Positions 23,425 to 34,736 are shown, numbered from the stretch's first letter. The stretch is DNA of 64,000 nucleotides from Metaphire vulgaris (GCA_018105865.1 CM030835.1:1867316-1931315); one strand, 5' to 3'. The notes: generated by a model from the letters alone, not told the origin. Numbers and translations are program-made.

Positions 23425-23782
23425 TAGCCTACTGTAGCACTAGTCCTTGCCTTGTCCAATTTCAAACAGGGTATCAATTTTATAATATTTTTGTGATCTA
23501 TAAAACCTATAATACAAGAAACCAGCTCTCTAAGCGCCATCTTATCTCTCGATTGATTTTTTAGACATTTGACAGGGAATAGATTTCTGAAAGACTTTGC
23601 ATAGTTTCGTTTCAAATGGCTCATTATTTTTCGTGGCATTTCGAATGCTCTAGAAAAAAATTGAGACAGAATATATTGACAATTCTAGTACGGTTTGACA
23701 CAACAAAGATATGGGAACACAAGAATTTGTGGTTTTAATTCGTTTAATCACTCTTCTGAATTTTTGCATATCTATAGCCTAC

Positions 23783-23846
23783 CAGGGGCGGCGCTAGGGG
23801 TTGGGTCCGTGGGGTCCGGACCCACCCAGTCTCGGGCAGGGACTTG
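23783..23846. mobile_element. MITE, CAGGGGCGGCGCT family, truncated copy
   Basis: Left 64 bp of the same element as 23218-23424. The right end is missing. Confidence 0.65.
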
Positions 23847-24346
23847 AGCTGCATACAATAAGATTTATTATAGAAGGCTAGAGGCTTTAAATGAAAAATC
23901 TTCTCTGCAAATAGTATTCGCGTTGAACTCTTCTGGGTATTATTACACTTTCCTGTTACTTGCTTTAGGATATAGATTTAGTTAAGAGTGAGTTTATGTG
24001 CAACAATCGATTTTGTGTGCACACCTTTGGTCGAATGCTTTATAATTCAAACGACTTTCTACACTGACCTATAATCAAACCATCGTTAACATCTTGTTGC
24101 GAATGAAATGAACTGAGCGACCGGTGTGCGCGATTAGAAAATTATCGGAATACGGTTAAAATCAATGCGATAATCTTCGATTGTGCACGTGTAGGCCTAT
24201 CCACAGTATTCTAATGCTAACGAACGCGGATAACATCTGCGTGCATGCAAATATTGCGTTGATCTCTGCATGTGTCGACAGACCTGCAATGCTTGATGAA
24301 ATGATCTGATTAACTGATTGCGACAGGCGTAGCAGGGTAATGGAAC

Positions 24347-24542
24347 CAGCGGCGGCTCCAGGATTTGGCAAGTGGGGGGGGAGCGCTGGGGTGGCAACTT
24401 CTAGGTATGGGGTGGGGACCATTTGTTGATAGGTATGTAGCACTAAGTATATGATCCCAGCAGAGGGGAAACTGGGGATAGGCATTCAATAAGGTACACG
24501 AGCCCCCCCCCTCCCCCGGTCCCTCATGTGGAGCCGCCATTG
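24347..24542. mobile_element. MITE, CAG(T/C)GGCGGCTCCA family, copy 1
   Basis: Ends CAGCGGCGGCTCCAGGATTT and GTGGAGCCGCCATTG. The flanking 8-mers AATGGAAC and AATGGGAC match at 7 of 8 positions, as expected of a hAT-type insertion. The interior matches the inverted copy at 52572-52775. Confidence 0.8.
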
Positions 24543-24786
24543 AATGGGACGCGGAGGAGGCACCAAGGCATGCAATAATCTGGAACAGTGTACTACGTCA
24601 ACTTGTAAAACTCAATCCAACCTCACACGCTTCTTGAACTATGTATGGTTCATCGAGCACTGTTCAAAATCCAAAGTATAAGAATCTACACACTGTGGAC
24701 TTTTCCCTCGTCTAAGGTTGCTAATCTGACCGCAGACCACTAACGAGCAATGGGTTTTCGAGCTGTAGATTGAGGCGGACTTTAAG

Positions 24787-24881
24787 TATATATATATATA
24801 TATATATATACATAATAATAATATATAATAATACGTTATAACGTATATAATAATACGTTATAAGCGTATATATATATATAT

Positions 24882-24912
<31 letters not shown>

Positions 24913-24928
24913 AATTATAATAATACGT

Positions 24929-24967
<39 letters not shown>
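24787..24967. repeat. Compound (TA)n microsatellite upstream of the SK gene
   Basis: Several (TA)n runs separated by short ATAATAATACGTTATAA-like segments and a CACACA interruption. It ends about 170 bp before the SK start codon, so its length could affect that promoter. Confidence 0.95.
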
Positions 24968-24968
<1 letters not shown>

Positions 24969-25137
24969 GACGAAAGCGCCAAGTGGTATCTGAGTGACCT
25001 TTTCGGTTTGTCCCGACCCTAATAGGGGTTGTATTCGGTGTGCCATCATAGACTGATGTCCTAGGCATTATTATAGTGGCGCCATAACAGTCTATTGACT
25101 GATCGTATTTGATTGGTTGGTTGAGTCAGTGACGAAG

Positions 25138-26574
25138 ATGAAACTCTTGAAGACGAATCCGTTCAAGAAATCGGAGAACGTGGCCGATCGTTTGGCGACG
25201 CGAAGGACTCTGTTCTGGAAGCTGCGTCTCATATCCGACATCACTTTCGGAACAGCGCTGATCGGAATCGTTCTGATGATCTTCGAAACGGAACTGGTCC
25301 TGACGGGAAGCATCTCTCGCGACGACCCGCCGGCGTTCTTCGTCAAACTGGCGATCTCGTCGTCCACCGTCATCCTGCTCGGGTTCCTCCTCTGGTATCA
25401 CGCGGTGAACACCGAACTGGACATGAACGACAGCCTCGTCGACAGTTGGTTTCTGGTCCTGACGCCCGGTCGTCTGCTGTACATCTGCTCGGAATTCGTC
25501 GTCTGCTCCATCCATCCTCCGCCGCGCGGACTGTTCTTCGTCTCCTCCTCCTCCTCCTCCTCCTCCGGCGACAGGGCGGATCGCGAAACCGCCGGATCGT
25601 CGTTTCCGGCCGTGGAAACCGATTACGACGAAAGCGCCGGGTGGTATCCGACGGACATCGGGGAGAGAAGACACGAAAGGAAGACGGGCGGCGGCGGCGG
25701 CGGCGGCGGCGGGGAGATGGACGCTCTCGATACCTACCTGTCGGTGCTGATGTTCCTGCGCGGCTACCTGCTCTGTCGAACGGTCGTTCTTCACAGCAGG
25801 CCGTGCACCGATGCGTCGCTCCAGTCGCTCGGTGCGATCAACCGGATCCGATTCACCTTTTCGTTCGTCTTCCGTTCGATGATGCTCGTCCATCCGTTCC
25901 GCATCCTCGTCCTCCTGATCGTCGCCGTCCTCGTCGCCGCGTCGTGGACGCTGCGCGCCTGCGACGCCAGCCACCTGGACTTCGCCGGGTCGCTGTGGCT
26001 GGTCGTCGTCACGTTCCTGACGGTCGGGTACGGCGACCTGGTGCCGCGCTCCCACTGCGGCCGGACGGTCGTCGTCGTCACCGGGTTCTTCGGCATCGGA
26101 TGCATGGCGCTGGTCGTCGCCGTTCTCATCCAGAAGCTGGAGATGTCGGCAACGGAACGCGACGTGCACAACTTCGTCACGACCGTGGCGCTGCAGAACG
26201 AGTACCGCGTCGGTGCGGCGAACATCATCCGCTGGGCTTGGCTGACGTACCGGGCGCGACGGTCGTGGCGTCGCGGCCGCGGCGGCGGCGGCGTCCACGC
26301 CCTCGACCACGGTCTCTACTACTACGACCACCGGCGCCTGATGAGCGCGCTGCACCGGTTCCGAGAGATCCGGCAGCAGAAGGCGCAGCTGAGCGAGAGA
26401 AACGCCAACCTCCCGGAACTGTGCAACGGACAGCGTATGACGACGGTGGCCGTCGCCAAGCTCGAGTGTCGGATGGGCGGCGTGGAGAAGGTCGCCAGGG
26501 AATCGCTGGAAAGACTGGAAGCGATACAACGCCACCTGGAAAGAGTGGAAACACTTCTTCACGCCACTGGGTAG
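25138..26574 (+). CDS. KCNN-like: Small-conductance Ca2+-activated K+ channel, intronless
   Basis: Predicted six-TM SK channel alpha subunit, calmodulin-gated, plasma membrane; 478 aa from the first ATG. Features in order: basic N-tail and RRTLFWKLRLISD before S1; S1 about 28-48; S2 about 64-84; S3 near YICSEFVVCSIHPPP (about 115-130). A low-complexity S3-S4 loop of Ser and Gly runs (about 134-192) is followed by S4-like GAINRIRFTFSFVFRSM. S5 and the pore helix follow, with selectivity filter TVGYGD (295-300; vertebrate SK has SIGYGD). S6 leads into KLEMSATERDVHNFV and a calmodulin-binding domain starting AANIIRWAWLTYRAR (from 360), ending in a coiled coil (about 425-475). The whole frame is one exon and far more GC-rich than its flanks; vertebrate SK genes have introns. 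Retroposition or intron loss is possible. Whether the divergent CaM-binding segment binds calmodulin is unknown. Confidence 0.9.
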   Translation: MKLLKTNPFKKSENVADRLATRRTLFWKLRLISDITFGTALIGIVLMIFETELVLTGSISRDDPPAFFVKLAISSSTVILLGFLLWYHAVNTELDMNDSLVDSWFLVLTPGRLLYICSEFVVCSIHPPPRGLFFVSSSSSSSSGDRADRETAGSSFPAVETDYDESAGWYPTDIGERRHERKTGGGGGGGGGEMDALDTYLSVLMFLRGYLLCRTVVLHSRPCTDASLQSLGAINRIRFTFSFVFRSMMLVHPFRILVLLIVAVLVAASWTLRACDASHLDFAGSLWLVVVTFLTVGYGDLVPRSHCGRTVVVVTGFFGIGCMALVVAVLIQKLEMSATERDVHNFVTTVALQNEYRVGAANIIRWAWLTYRARRSWRRGRGGGGVHALDHGLYYYDHRRLMSALHRFREIRQQKAQLSERNANLPELCNGQRMTTVAVAKLECRMGGVEKVARESLERLEAIQRHLERVETLLHATG

Positions 26575-26956
26575 AAAGGACAGAGCAAAGAAAAGAAGGA
26601 GGAGGACAATCTTTTGAGTTCAGTATTATACTGCTCTATGTCTGCACGGATGATTACAGGTTGCATGATCTCTACAAAAAGTCTACAGCACATAAAGACA
26701 GTCAGAACCGTATACGCTACACTGCACTCACAGGCTAGTCAAAGGCTTGCCAGTAAAAACACGAAAGGGCTAAACAATCATCAGTATACTGTATAGTATT
26801 TGTTAATGCATCTGCTCAGCAAGGCCTCTATACACCTGGCTAAAGAGGTCTATTGATTTCCATGACGATTAATATTTGGCATTTGGCTGTTCTGTTTGCT
26901 AAGCAAATGGAGAAGGAGAGATAGAGCGAATGCACGTGCACTTGGATATATTATAG

Positions 26957-26999
26957 GCTCCGGCTATAAACTGACGAACTTCGTCAGTTTAGCCGGAGC
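26957..26999. other. Near-perfect 43-bp palindrome / hairpin
   Basis: GCTCCGGCTATAAACTGACGAA pairs with TTCGTCAGTTTAGCCGGAGC across a single central base, with one 2-nt bulge (TA). It lies about 380 bp after the SK stop codon. Confidence 0.9.
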
Positions 27000-27107
27000 T
27001 GAACCGCCCTTTATCGAACAGACAATACGGAATTAGTAGGAATAGTTATTATCGACGAAACTGATCAGAATTTTGATTGAAAATCAACAATGAATCCGCA
27101 ACAACCT

Positions 27108-27147
<40 letters not shown>

Positions 27148-28331
27148 CAACTTTCAAATTTAGAAAGTTCTCCGCTTTTGTCAATGTCCCATCTTAGAAA
27201 ATAAAGTAAAGAATCACGAATTGTTGGATTCGAGATTTGAAGCAGAGATCTGAAAGATGTAACGGCGTATTTTACACAGATAAAAATAAATTTGCCATTC
27301 AACAGCTCTTTGTAGGCCTATACCAACTATTAATCGAAAGTTCTAAGCAATGCACACGCTGTTCCTCTGGCTGGGCTTATGGAGGCAATATAGAAATTCG
27401 CACAAAATACATCTGAAAAGCATTTAAAAACATAGAGTAAATGGAAGCGTCAGCAATATTGTGCAAACTAAATTATACAAGAGGACCATGCAGCTCTGTT
27501 GGAACAAAAGTTTATTCAGCAACTTAATTAAGCTGGAAATTTGCCATACTACAGGGCAGAAGAAAGGTCAAATCTGTTGAGTTGTCGGCCATGGTAGAGA
27601 TCGGAAAGACAAGGGTCAAAATCTACATCGATACTGGCCATAGTAAAGAGAATTTCACGCATCCTATACATGAGAAGAAGAGAGAGAGAACAATGGTTTG
27701 AACTTCGAATACAGGAGGCTAGTTAGTAGAATGAGTAGGGGTCTTGCCAAAGTGACCGATTCGTAACAATGACGTCGACATTGACTTTTCTCTTTGGCAT
27801 TGTCTTCTCTATCAAAATTAGGAATTAGATCAGTACATTTGCTTTGTTCGAGGGTATACCAAGTCCAGAGTAAAGGGGGCAGTCCAATATGTCCTAAAAA
27901 ACAATAGCCTAAGATCAGTTGCAAAATTCTTACAAAAGGGACAATTATTTGGGTTATGGTCCTTTCGTCTGCGGGCCATCTCCAGGAGATCACACCCGCC
28001 TAAACAACAGAAAAAGGTCTGTAGTTTTAATTTTACTTTTGTATTATCCTGTAATTTTGTTTTATCTTAATGCTAATTGTTTATCCATAATATATATCGT
28101 ATTTAAACTTGTAGTCTTCTTTTATTTAAAATTAAAATTAAGATACAGTGTAATATCTAAATTTTGTGGAGCTAAAGTTCCCTAGGCCTTCAATATAAGC
28201 ACCTGCTTATATAGACGCATCCAATCTATAACTTATAACTTATCGCGTGCGAATCAGCTTTCTTTGTGCAGACGATTTCTAAAGAATAAATTGCAAAGAA
28301 CCGTGTAAGATTGATCGTTACATTTAGGCTC

Positions 28332-28390
<59 letters not shown>

Positions 28391-28579
28391 CTATACCGCT
28401 GTCGTTCGGAATAACTATCTGACCGAGTCTCCCTCACGATTGTGCGCCTTTATAGCATTAACTCTTACACTCAAAAGCTCAATGATTCTCCGTATCCTTC
28501 CGCAAAGGACCCACAGTGAAAATCTTCCAGAGATAGAAGTATTGGAGAATTTTTTGCTTTGGACGCGTATCCGAGGACG

Positions 28580-28753
28580 CAGGGATATTTTTTCCACCCC
28601 TAACACCCCCCAACATCCCTCTTAATTTGAGGTCGACACCCCCAAAAAGGTAATGTGACAATGGTATGCATACAAAATGAATACTAATTAGCTCCAGACC
28701 CCCCACAATTTGAGGTCGACACCCCCAAATTCACGATCCTAGAAATATCCCTG
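28580..28753. mobile_element. hAT-type MITE, CAGGGATATTT family, copy 1
   Basis: 174 bp with ends CAGGGATATTT and AAATATCCCTG, flanked by perfect 8-bp duplications CGAGGACG (28572-28579 and 28754-28761). The interior repeats TTTGAGGTCGACACCCCC twice. Confidence 0.95.
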
Positions 28754-28889
28754 CGAGGACGGAAAACCGTTAAACAGATCAAAGCGTTGACGCTAATTAA
28801 TCTACCTCTTCATTTCCTTCCCTCTGACTGATCTCTGGAATGACCTGGTCTTTTGCGGATGGATTTGAAGTACCATCGATTGATGCTCT

Positions 28890-28922
28890 TGGGTAATAGA
28901 ACTGGTGCTATAGAAATGCACA

Positions 28923-29001
<79 letters not shown>

Positions 29002-29016
29002 GGCCTATTATTATTA
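28890..29016. repeat. LINE-type 3' terminus grading into (ATT)n
   Basis: GGTGCTATAGAAATGCA is followed directly by about 28 ATT units. The same G(C/T)GCTATA-AAATG motif precedes or follows ATT/AAT repeats at 58608 and 42340, which identifies a retroposed 3' end with a simple-repeat tail. Confidence 0.6.
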
Positions 29017-29757
29017 TTGCCGTTGATTGCTTTATCGGCGCTCTTGTTTGTTTCTTTCACAGCGACAGTGTGACAGTTGATTGAAGATCATTCATTTATT
29101 TGTCATCTGTTTCGATATGCATGCAAGAAGTCGAGCTACAGAGTATGACATGGTGTATTCTATTCACCTCTGTCTTAATTCAGCTAAATGTCCATTCAGA
29201 AAGCGGTTAACGAACGCCGAGAAGCAGGAAGATAAAGAGCTTTATTCCATTTTCAAAACTGTAATTAATTGAAATGCGTTAATAGAAGCGTTAGGTCAAA
29301 GTTATAATCGAGCAAAGTTCCTTTACGTTAATCATTCACAAAAGCTTGACATTCCATATTCTGGTTTAATCCTTAAAATGATCACTATGAACACTTAATG
29401 TAAGCAATTCCTTAAAGTTTTGTTAAATTTCATGTTACACGTTTCACGTTGTATAAGAAAACGATAGAGACTATTTTGGATCTTTTTAGACTATCCATAT
29501 CAATTCTAGAAATGGTTGGGCAAGGATAGAGAATCTTGTTTAAACACTTTACTCGTTTCTGCAAATTGGAGACAACTTGAAGCAATCAAACCTTTAGCCT
29601 ATAGAGCGTCTTTGTATATAGTCATATAGGCCTATGCCTTGTGTAATGTCTAATCTGATATAAATAAATAAATAAATAAATAAATAACGACCTATAGTCA
29701 CTGCGTAGCATTTAAAAACATGTTGCTCGTATAAAATTCAGGTCTTCTCTGTGTGAG

Positions 29758-31555
29758 ATGAAGGAGTATTCGTTTCCCGTTCCAGCGGATCTCGTCAAGA
29801 AAACTGTCGGATTAGCGCTGGACATGGGTCAGTATATGCGTGGGACGAAAGGACACGTTCTGGTCTCGTTAAGTTTAGAAAAACGACATTCACTTAACCA
29901 CCTCGGACGCAATGTTTCTCGCTGCCGCATCGCCTTTTATTAGTGATAATTATGTCCCGTCAAAATAGTTCTGATACAAAATTTATAGCATTATCGCAAA
30001 GGAAAGGGATAGGCACCCGTGGTCTTCTGCAGGGCGTTGTTTCTCCTCCTCCTCCTCCTCCTCCTTCCTTCTCCTCTATTCGTCTTCGATTTTAAAGAAA
30101 AGGAGTGTAAAAGTGAGATCATTTTGCGAGGAAATGATCAACATGGGATCAGACAACATCAGTCACATAGTTCATTTTTTCTTTTATCTACTTTTGCAGG
30201 CGGCTCGGTCATCAAGTTCGTTTATCGCAGCAAAGAAAATCTGGCAGAATTAGAAAAAACACGGTATGCCTATACATGCCTCGATAGATCAGTGAACTCT
30301 GCTAGACCATTGGTGGGCAACTTTTATTTTAAAGGATCGCATGAAACCTAATACTTCATTAGAGGGGCCGCACTTAGAATAAGCCAAACTGTTTAGCCTA
30401 CAATTTCAAGCGGGGAAAGAGACGATTTTTAAGTACATTTTCCGAACAGGAATCCATTATTGCAACGCCATTATACGATCCAATAACCACAATTACCTTT
30501 TTTGCTTGTCAATACATTTTGAGGAGAAGTTGGAGGCGCGATCACATGTATTCGAAGTTCAAACTATTGTGAGTAAAGTGTTTATATGACTTTTGCTGGT
30601 CTACTCGATATTCAGTACTTCGTATCTCAATTTCTCGATAGTTGCGTAAGCCATAGCCTATACTATAGGGTCCCACCTAACTTTCAATGGTACACGATTG
30701 TTCCTGTAATAATTGAATGCCCAAGATGTCCACCGTTATTGTTCGTTGTTCATAGCGTTTTGGTCGTGTAGACTATTCAGTCGAATGGAATGGGACATCT
30801 GCAATTCGTTTCATTCTCAAAGCCGGACCTGGCGATTGCGATCGACTACGTCAAGGAACGCTGTGTGATAACTCGCGAAGAAAACGACGCCGTTCCAGGA
30901 ATACGCACCACTGGTCTTGGATGCACAGTGGACGGGAAACTGCTGTGCGAAAAGTTAGACGCTCAGTAAGTCGAACACAGCACGCGTGAATTGAATTATA
31001 AAAGAGATTTGCCTTCGCCAAGTGATATGTGAAGTAGGCTGACATTGGCAATTGTAATCTACTTTCCTGCACGCGGTCATTCAACCGTTCTTAATCGCAT
31101 TTATATGTGCTCATTTGTTACCGTAATTAACAGTGTTTAAAAACTCGTTTATTTTGCCTCAGTTATCGTCATCATCATCATCGTCGTCGTCGTCATCATC
31201 ATCATCATCATCGTCGTCGTCGTCGTCATCATCGTCATCATCATCAGTGGTGACGGCAGCAATATATCGCTGACATATTCAAAGCGACACGTCTGCGAGA
31301 CTTAGATAATACAGAAGAGCTAGTAGGCATAGGCGGATTTTATTAAGGGGTAAGCCTACCCAACTAATCCCACCAAAACAAAAAAAATGTTTTTTTCCAT
31401 CAACACAAGGTCTGTCGCGTGCTGGATGGCACCCCTAGACCTCCATGCTAGCCTACCCAAATATTAAACTCTAAATCCGCCTATGAGAGTAGGTCAGATA
31501 AGAAGAAGTTTGCTAGCCTTCGAAATGATATGGACGATTTTGCGGATAAAATGGC

Positions 31556-31628
<73 letters not shown>

Positions 31629-34474
31629 TAAGGCAAAGAGAACGCTAAGACCGCTAGCGTCTAGAATAATTGACTATTCGAAAGCGTTGGAGGTGTTTGG
31701 ACATGATTGCAGATTTAAATAGAAACAGATAAATAGAAGGTTCGGTGTTGGAAAAGAGCCAAAAAAGTAAGACCAGCTAGCAATTTAATACAAAACTGCT
31801 GCCTCTACGACCGGCAAATACTGAGACGAAGAACAATAGGAAAAGTATGGCGACATCTCAACATCTAACACCGACAACAAATGGGCAAAGACGCCTAAGG
31901 AAATCACGAAGATGTAAGTGCGTCTGTGCGTGCGCAAACTGCCTGATTTGAAACTAGTTTAGGGAAGAAAATCAATGATGCGTGGGTTACATACGATAAC
32001 CTATACTTCGAGAAGTTCGATCTATATAGAGCGTGACTTGGAAAGTACTTCGATACCTACTGAGTACGAGGCATGCCAATGTTATGTTTATCGCCTTTAA
32101 AGTCGTTCCAAGAAATATTTTGCAATCGAAGAAGGCATCCATTCGCGTTTTCACTAATTAATTATTTCAGCATCAAGAATATAACTGAATTCGACTGCTT
32201 CACCTCAGCGTTCAATCTTCTCGCGTCGAAAGTGTCCCGTAAACTGTTTCTTCATCCGTTCGACGACAACGCAACCTTGGAACCGATCCAAACGGTCAAA
32301 GATCAAATACGAATTTTCACGACCCCAGACGACGACCAGAACTCCCAGCCGTTCCACGCATTCAACGCGGACGTAGACATCAGTGTAAGAAGTCTCGGAA
32401 AGGTCGTCAACGAGTCCGATGATCCGATGACCAGCACAGAGGACGTCTATCCTTGCGTTTTGGCAATGTGTGGATCTGGATTTGCATACATGGTCGTAAG
32501 TCATAATATAGCTGTATGTATAATTGTATATGTGTCCGTACAAATCAAACAATGGACTATAACATTCCGGAACATATTTCAAAACCAGCTGCAGCCGTGG
32601 TGTTGGTCTACTGCTGAATCTAATCACAGCTCTATAGCACTGGTGGCGGTTGCTTTCCTTAATTGCAATTCTTTTACTTGCGAAGTCATATGTACTGTAT
32701 ACACATATCAGTGGCGTAGCCAGGATTTCCGGAAGAGGGGTTTGGTTTCGATCGTGACCCAAAAAATGTTTGCGAGCAAATTCTTTCAATTTTATATAGC
32801 ACTTAGAATTTTTCGGTCGGCAGCCAGCCAAGGGGAGGTTTTGAATCGAGCAAAATTTGAATTCACTATAATTATCATAGCCTATATATAGGTATACAGA
32901 AATAATTATAGTTGCTTAGATGATTTGACGAGACTTTGCCACACAAGTTGCGTTTTCGTCTGAATTTTTCCAGATAAACTCAGATCTGACTTCCGTGACT
33001 ATCGATGGCTCAAACAGAGGAGGGCGGGCATTTTATGGAATGGGTTCACTATTGACCGGCTGCAAAGTATGCTTATAGGCCTATGGACTAATAATTATGA
33101 ACTTATATATAATGTAATGTATAGGGTCTACTGTATAATGTGTATATACTGTATACTGTATCGCAAATTATATATATATATATATATATATTGCGTGTGG
33201 TCCTGTATAGCATAGAAAACCTTCTTATTGAAGGAATCCTTTAAGAACTTGCTTTTCATTCAGGAGTCCGTCCCACATTTTTTATTCACAGAATTCCAGT
33301 AGAGACTAGTCTCTAGAGTCCAGTAGAGTCCAGTAGGGGCTTTGAAAATCTAATTGCGACTGCTAATTACTTACAGGTTTATTTGTATGCCTATACGAAA
33401 AAGATAAATGTTTTTCTAACTATTACAGAATTACGAAGAATTGGTTGAACTGGCGACGCATGGCGACCCAAGAAACGTTGATGTCTACAGCGACTATCTA
33501 TTCGAAGCTGCCAATCCGTCCAGTGGAGACAACAGCTTCTACGCCCAGGCGGCCGACAAGAACGCCAGTCCAGCCATTATGTATTCATTTGGAAAAGCCG
33601 TCGGCGCCAAAATAGGTCGGCCTATTCTTCGTCTTAGACGCCATCAAGGAATAAAACGCTATTATTCAATCATTATTAATAATTATAATGTTATATTGTT
33701 ATGATGTTATAATGTTATATATATATTAATTATTAAATAATTATGCATTATAACGTTAGATGACTTTCGCCGGGAAGATCTTGCGCGATCTTGGCTGAAC
33801 TACGTTGCCATGGATACCGTACAGTCTTTATCCCTTTTCTGCCAAGTGCTGAAGATTAGGCGTCTGTTTTTCTGCGGCAGTTTCTGCAACTCGTCGCTTG
33901 TTCGAAGCGTTCTGACTACGGAAATGACTCGTAGAAACCTCTTCTATGCTTCCGCTGGCAGACAGGTCGGTCCATATATAGGCATAAATCCTAATAGTTA
34001 ATTGGCAACCGATTTAATTCCTTTCATATGCGTAACTGGTGTGCTCTAAATCTTGCTATGTCCGTAAACACTAGACTCTCTTAATAAGTTAATATCCCAA
34101 TTCAGATATGTGTAATATTAATAGGCCTACATATCTTAGGGTTCTATTAAAATAAGTGCAATTTTTCATAATGCCCAGTGTTTATTCTAGGCCTTCTCTG
34201 TTTTAAAATTCCCACCAAAATTTTTTATATGTTGGCTGGAGATGGAAATTCCCTCCCCCCCCAAAGTGTGGAGACTCAGACCTTGTCCCTCCGAAACATT
34301 TCAAAATCCCCCTCCAATGTCAAGGTGGCTAGAATAATCACTGATAATGCCTATGCTCCTTCTGTTGTTTAGACCATCAGTTTCGACTTTGTGAAACCGG
34401 GTCCCCATCTGGGAGCCCTAGGAGCTCTCATCAGTCAAGTCAACGCCAACTCCATCGCGTCGACGAATCTGTAA
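29758..34474 (+). CDS. Divergent PANK4-like pantothenate kinase-fold protein
   Basis: ASKHA-fold protein of the type II pantothenate kinase family, closest in motif order to the PANK4 N-terminal domain. Exons: 29758-29827, 30200-30291, 30524-30568, 30781-30965, 32171-32495, 32974-33066, 33429-33615, 33760-33965, 34373-34474. Phases agree if exon 2 ends at 30291 (weak donor GTGAAC), giving 434 aa. Motifs: ALDMGGSVIKFVYRS (nucleotide-binding start), HLQFVSFSKPDL, TEFDCFTSAFNLL, YPCVLAMCGSG, SNRGGRAFYGMGSLLTGC (canonical (T/S)SxGGGTFxGL altered), YSFGKAV, EDLARSWL, and LGALGALI at the end. The ATGGG loop is replaced by TTGLGC. It stops after the kinase domain, so the C-terminal phosphatase domain of PANK4 is absent unless it lies in unseen exons, but a stop codon ends exon 9. 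The altered glycine loops suggest weak or no kinase activity; this is inference. Confidence 0.82.
30308..30400 (+). mobile_element. hAT end fragment in PANK4-like intron 2
   Basis: CATTGGTGGGCAACTTTTAT followed by GGATCGCATGAA and AGGGGCCGCAC resembles the common hAT terminus CAGTGGTGGGCAACT with downstream GGGCCGCA. No right end is found. It begins 17 bp after the proposed exon 2 donor. Confidence 0.45.
31165..31252. repeat. (CAT)n/(CGT)n microsatellite
   Basis: Alternating ATC and GTC trinucleotide blocks in the fourth intron of the PANK4-like gene. Confidence 0.95.
31328..31485. mobile_element. MITE, CATAGGCGGATTT family, copy 1
   Basis: 158 bp with ends CATAGGCGGATTT and AAATCCGCCTATG. 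Flanking 8-mers CTAGTAGG and AGAGTAGG match 6 of 8, consistent with a decayed hAT-type duplication. Nearly the same interior as the nested copy at 35912-36078. Intronic. Confidence 0.85.
31555..31627. repeat. (AAT)n microsatellite
   Basis: About 24 AAT units in the fourth intron of the PANK4-like gene. Confidence 0.97.
32709..32850 (+). mobile_element. MITE left end, CAGTGGCGTAGCCAGG family
   Basis: CAGTGGCGTAGCCAGGATTTCC is the terminus also seen at 57813 and, with AGGGG, at 55781 and 61384. The right end is not found and the limit is approximate. It lies in the intron after exon 5 of the PANK4-like gene (32495-32974). Confidence 0.55.
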
Positions 34475-34625
34475 ATTGCCGGACTCTATTTGTGTGGACA
34501 GGAGAAGTTAAGGCGCTATAGACCTAACTGTAGAGAACTTACGAGCACCAGAAACAATAACGCTGTGATAAGCACTCAAGATGCCTCTATTAACAATACG
34601 TAAGCTATACAATTAACGGTATTAC

Positions 34626-34628
<3 letters not shown>

Positions 34629-34700
<72 letters not shown>
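34629..34700. repeat. (AAT)n microsatellite
   Basis: About 24 AAT units, 155 bp after the PANK4-like stop codon. Confidence 0.97.
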
Positions 34701-34702
<2 letters not shown>

Positions 34703-34736
34703 GCTACCGTTTATTTAGAATAGGTCTAACGTTTCC

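Larger units (their letters stand above)
26575..29757. other. Intergenic between SK and PANK4-like genes
   Basis: No supported exon. Contains a 43-bp near-perfect hairpin (26957), (TC)n at 27112-27142, (GA)n at 28336-28385, a hAT-type MITE (28580-28753), and a LINE tail grading into (ATT)n (28890-29001). The remainder is unassigned AT-rich sequence. ORFs at 27664-27993 and 28311-28625 show no family motif. Confidence 0.5.

Noticed and set aside
23229..23639. 136-codon minus-strand ORF
   Set aside because: Largely made of the CAGGGGCGGCGCT MITE and unique AT-rich sequence; no motif.
25126..26562. 478-codon antisense ORF over the SK channel
   Set aside because: It mirrors the GC-rich, codon-biased SK gene, has R/D/V-rich low-complexity content and no family motif. 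The sense frame is clearly the channel.
25446..26738. 430-codon +2-frame ORF over the SK channel
   Set aside because: Arg/Pro-rich shadow frame of a GC-rich gene with no recognisable domain.
32205..32831. 208-codon minus-strand ORF
   Set aside because: Antisense of a PANK4-like exon and adjacent intron; no motif, and the sense exon fits the gene in phase.
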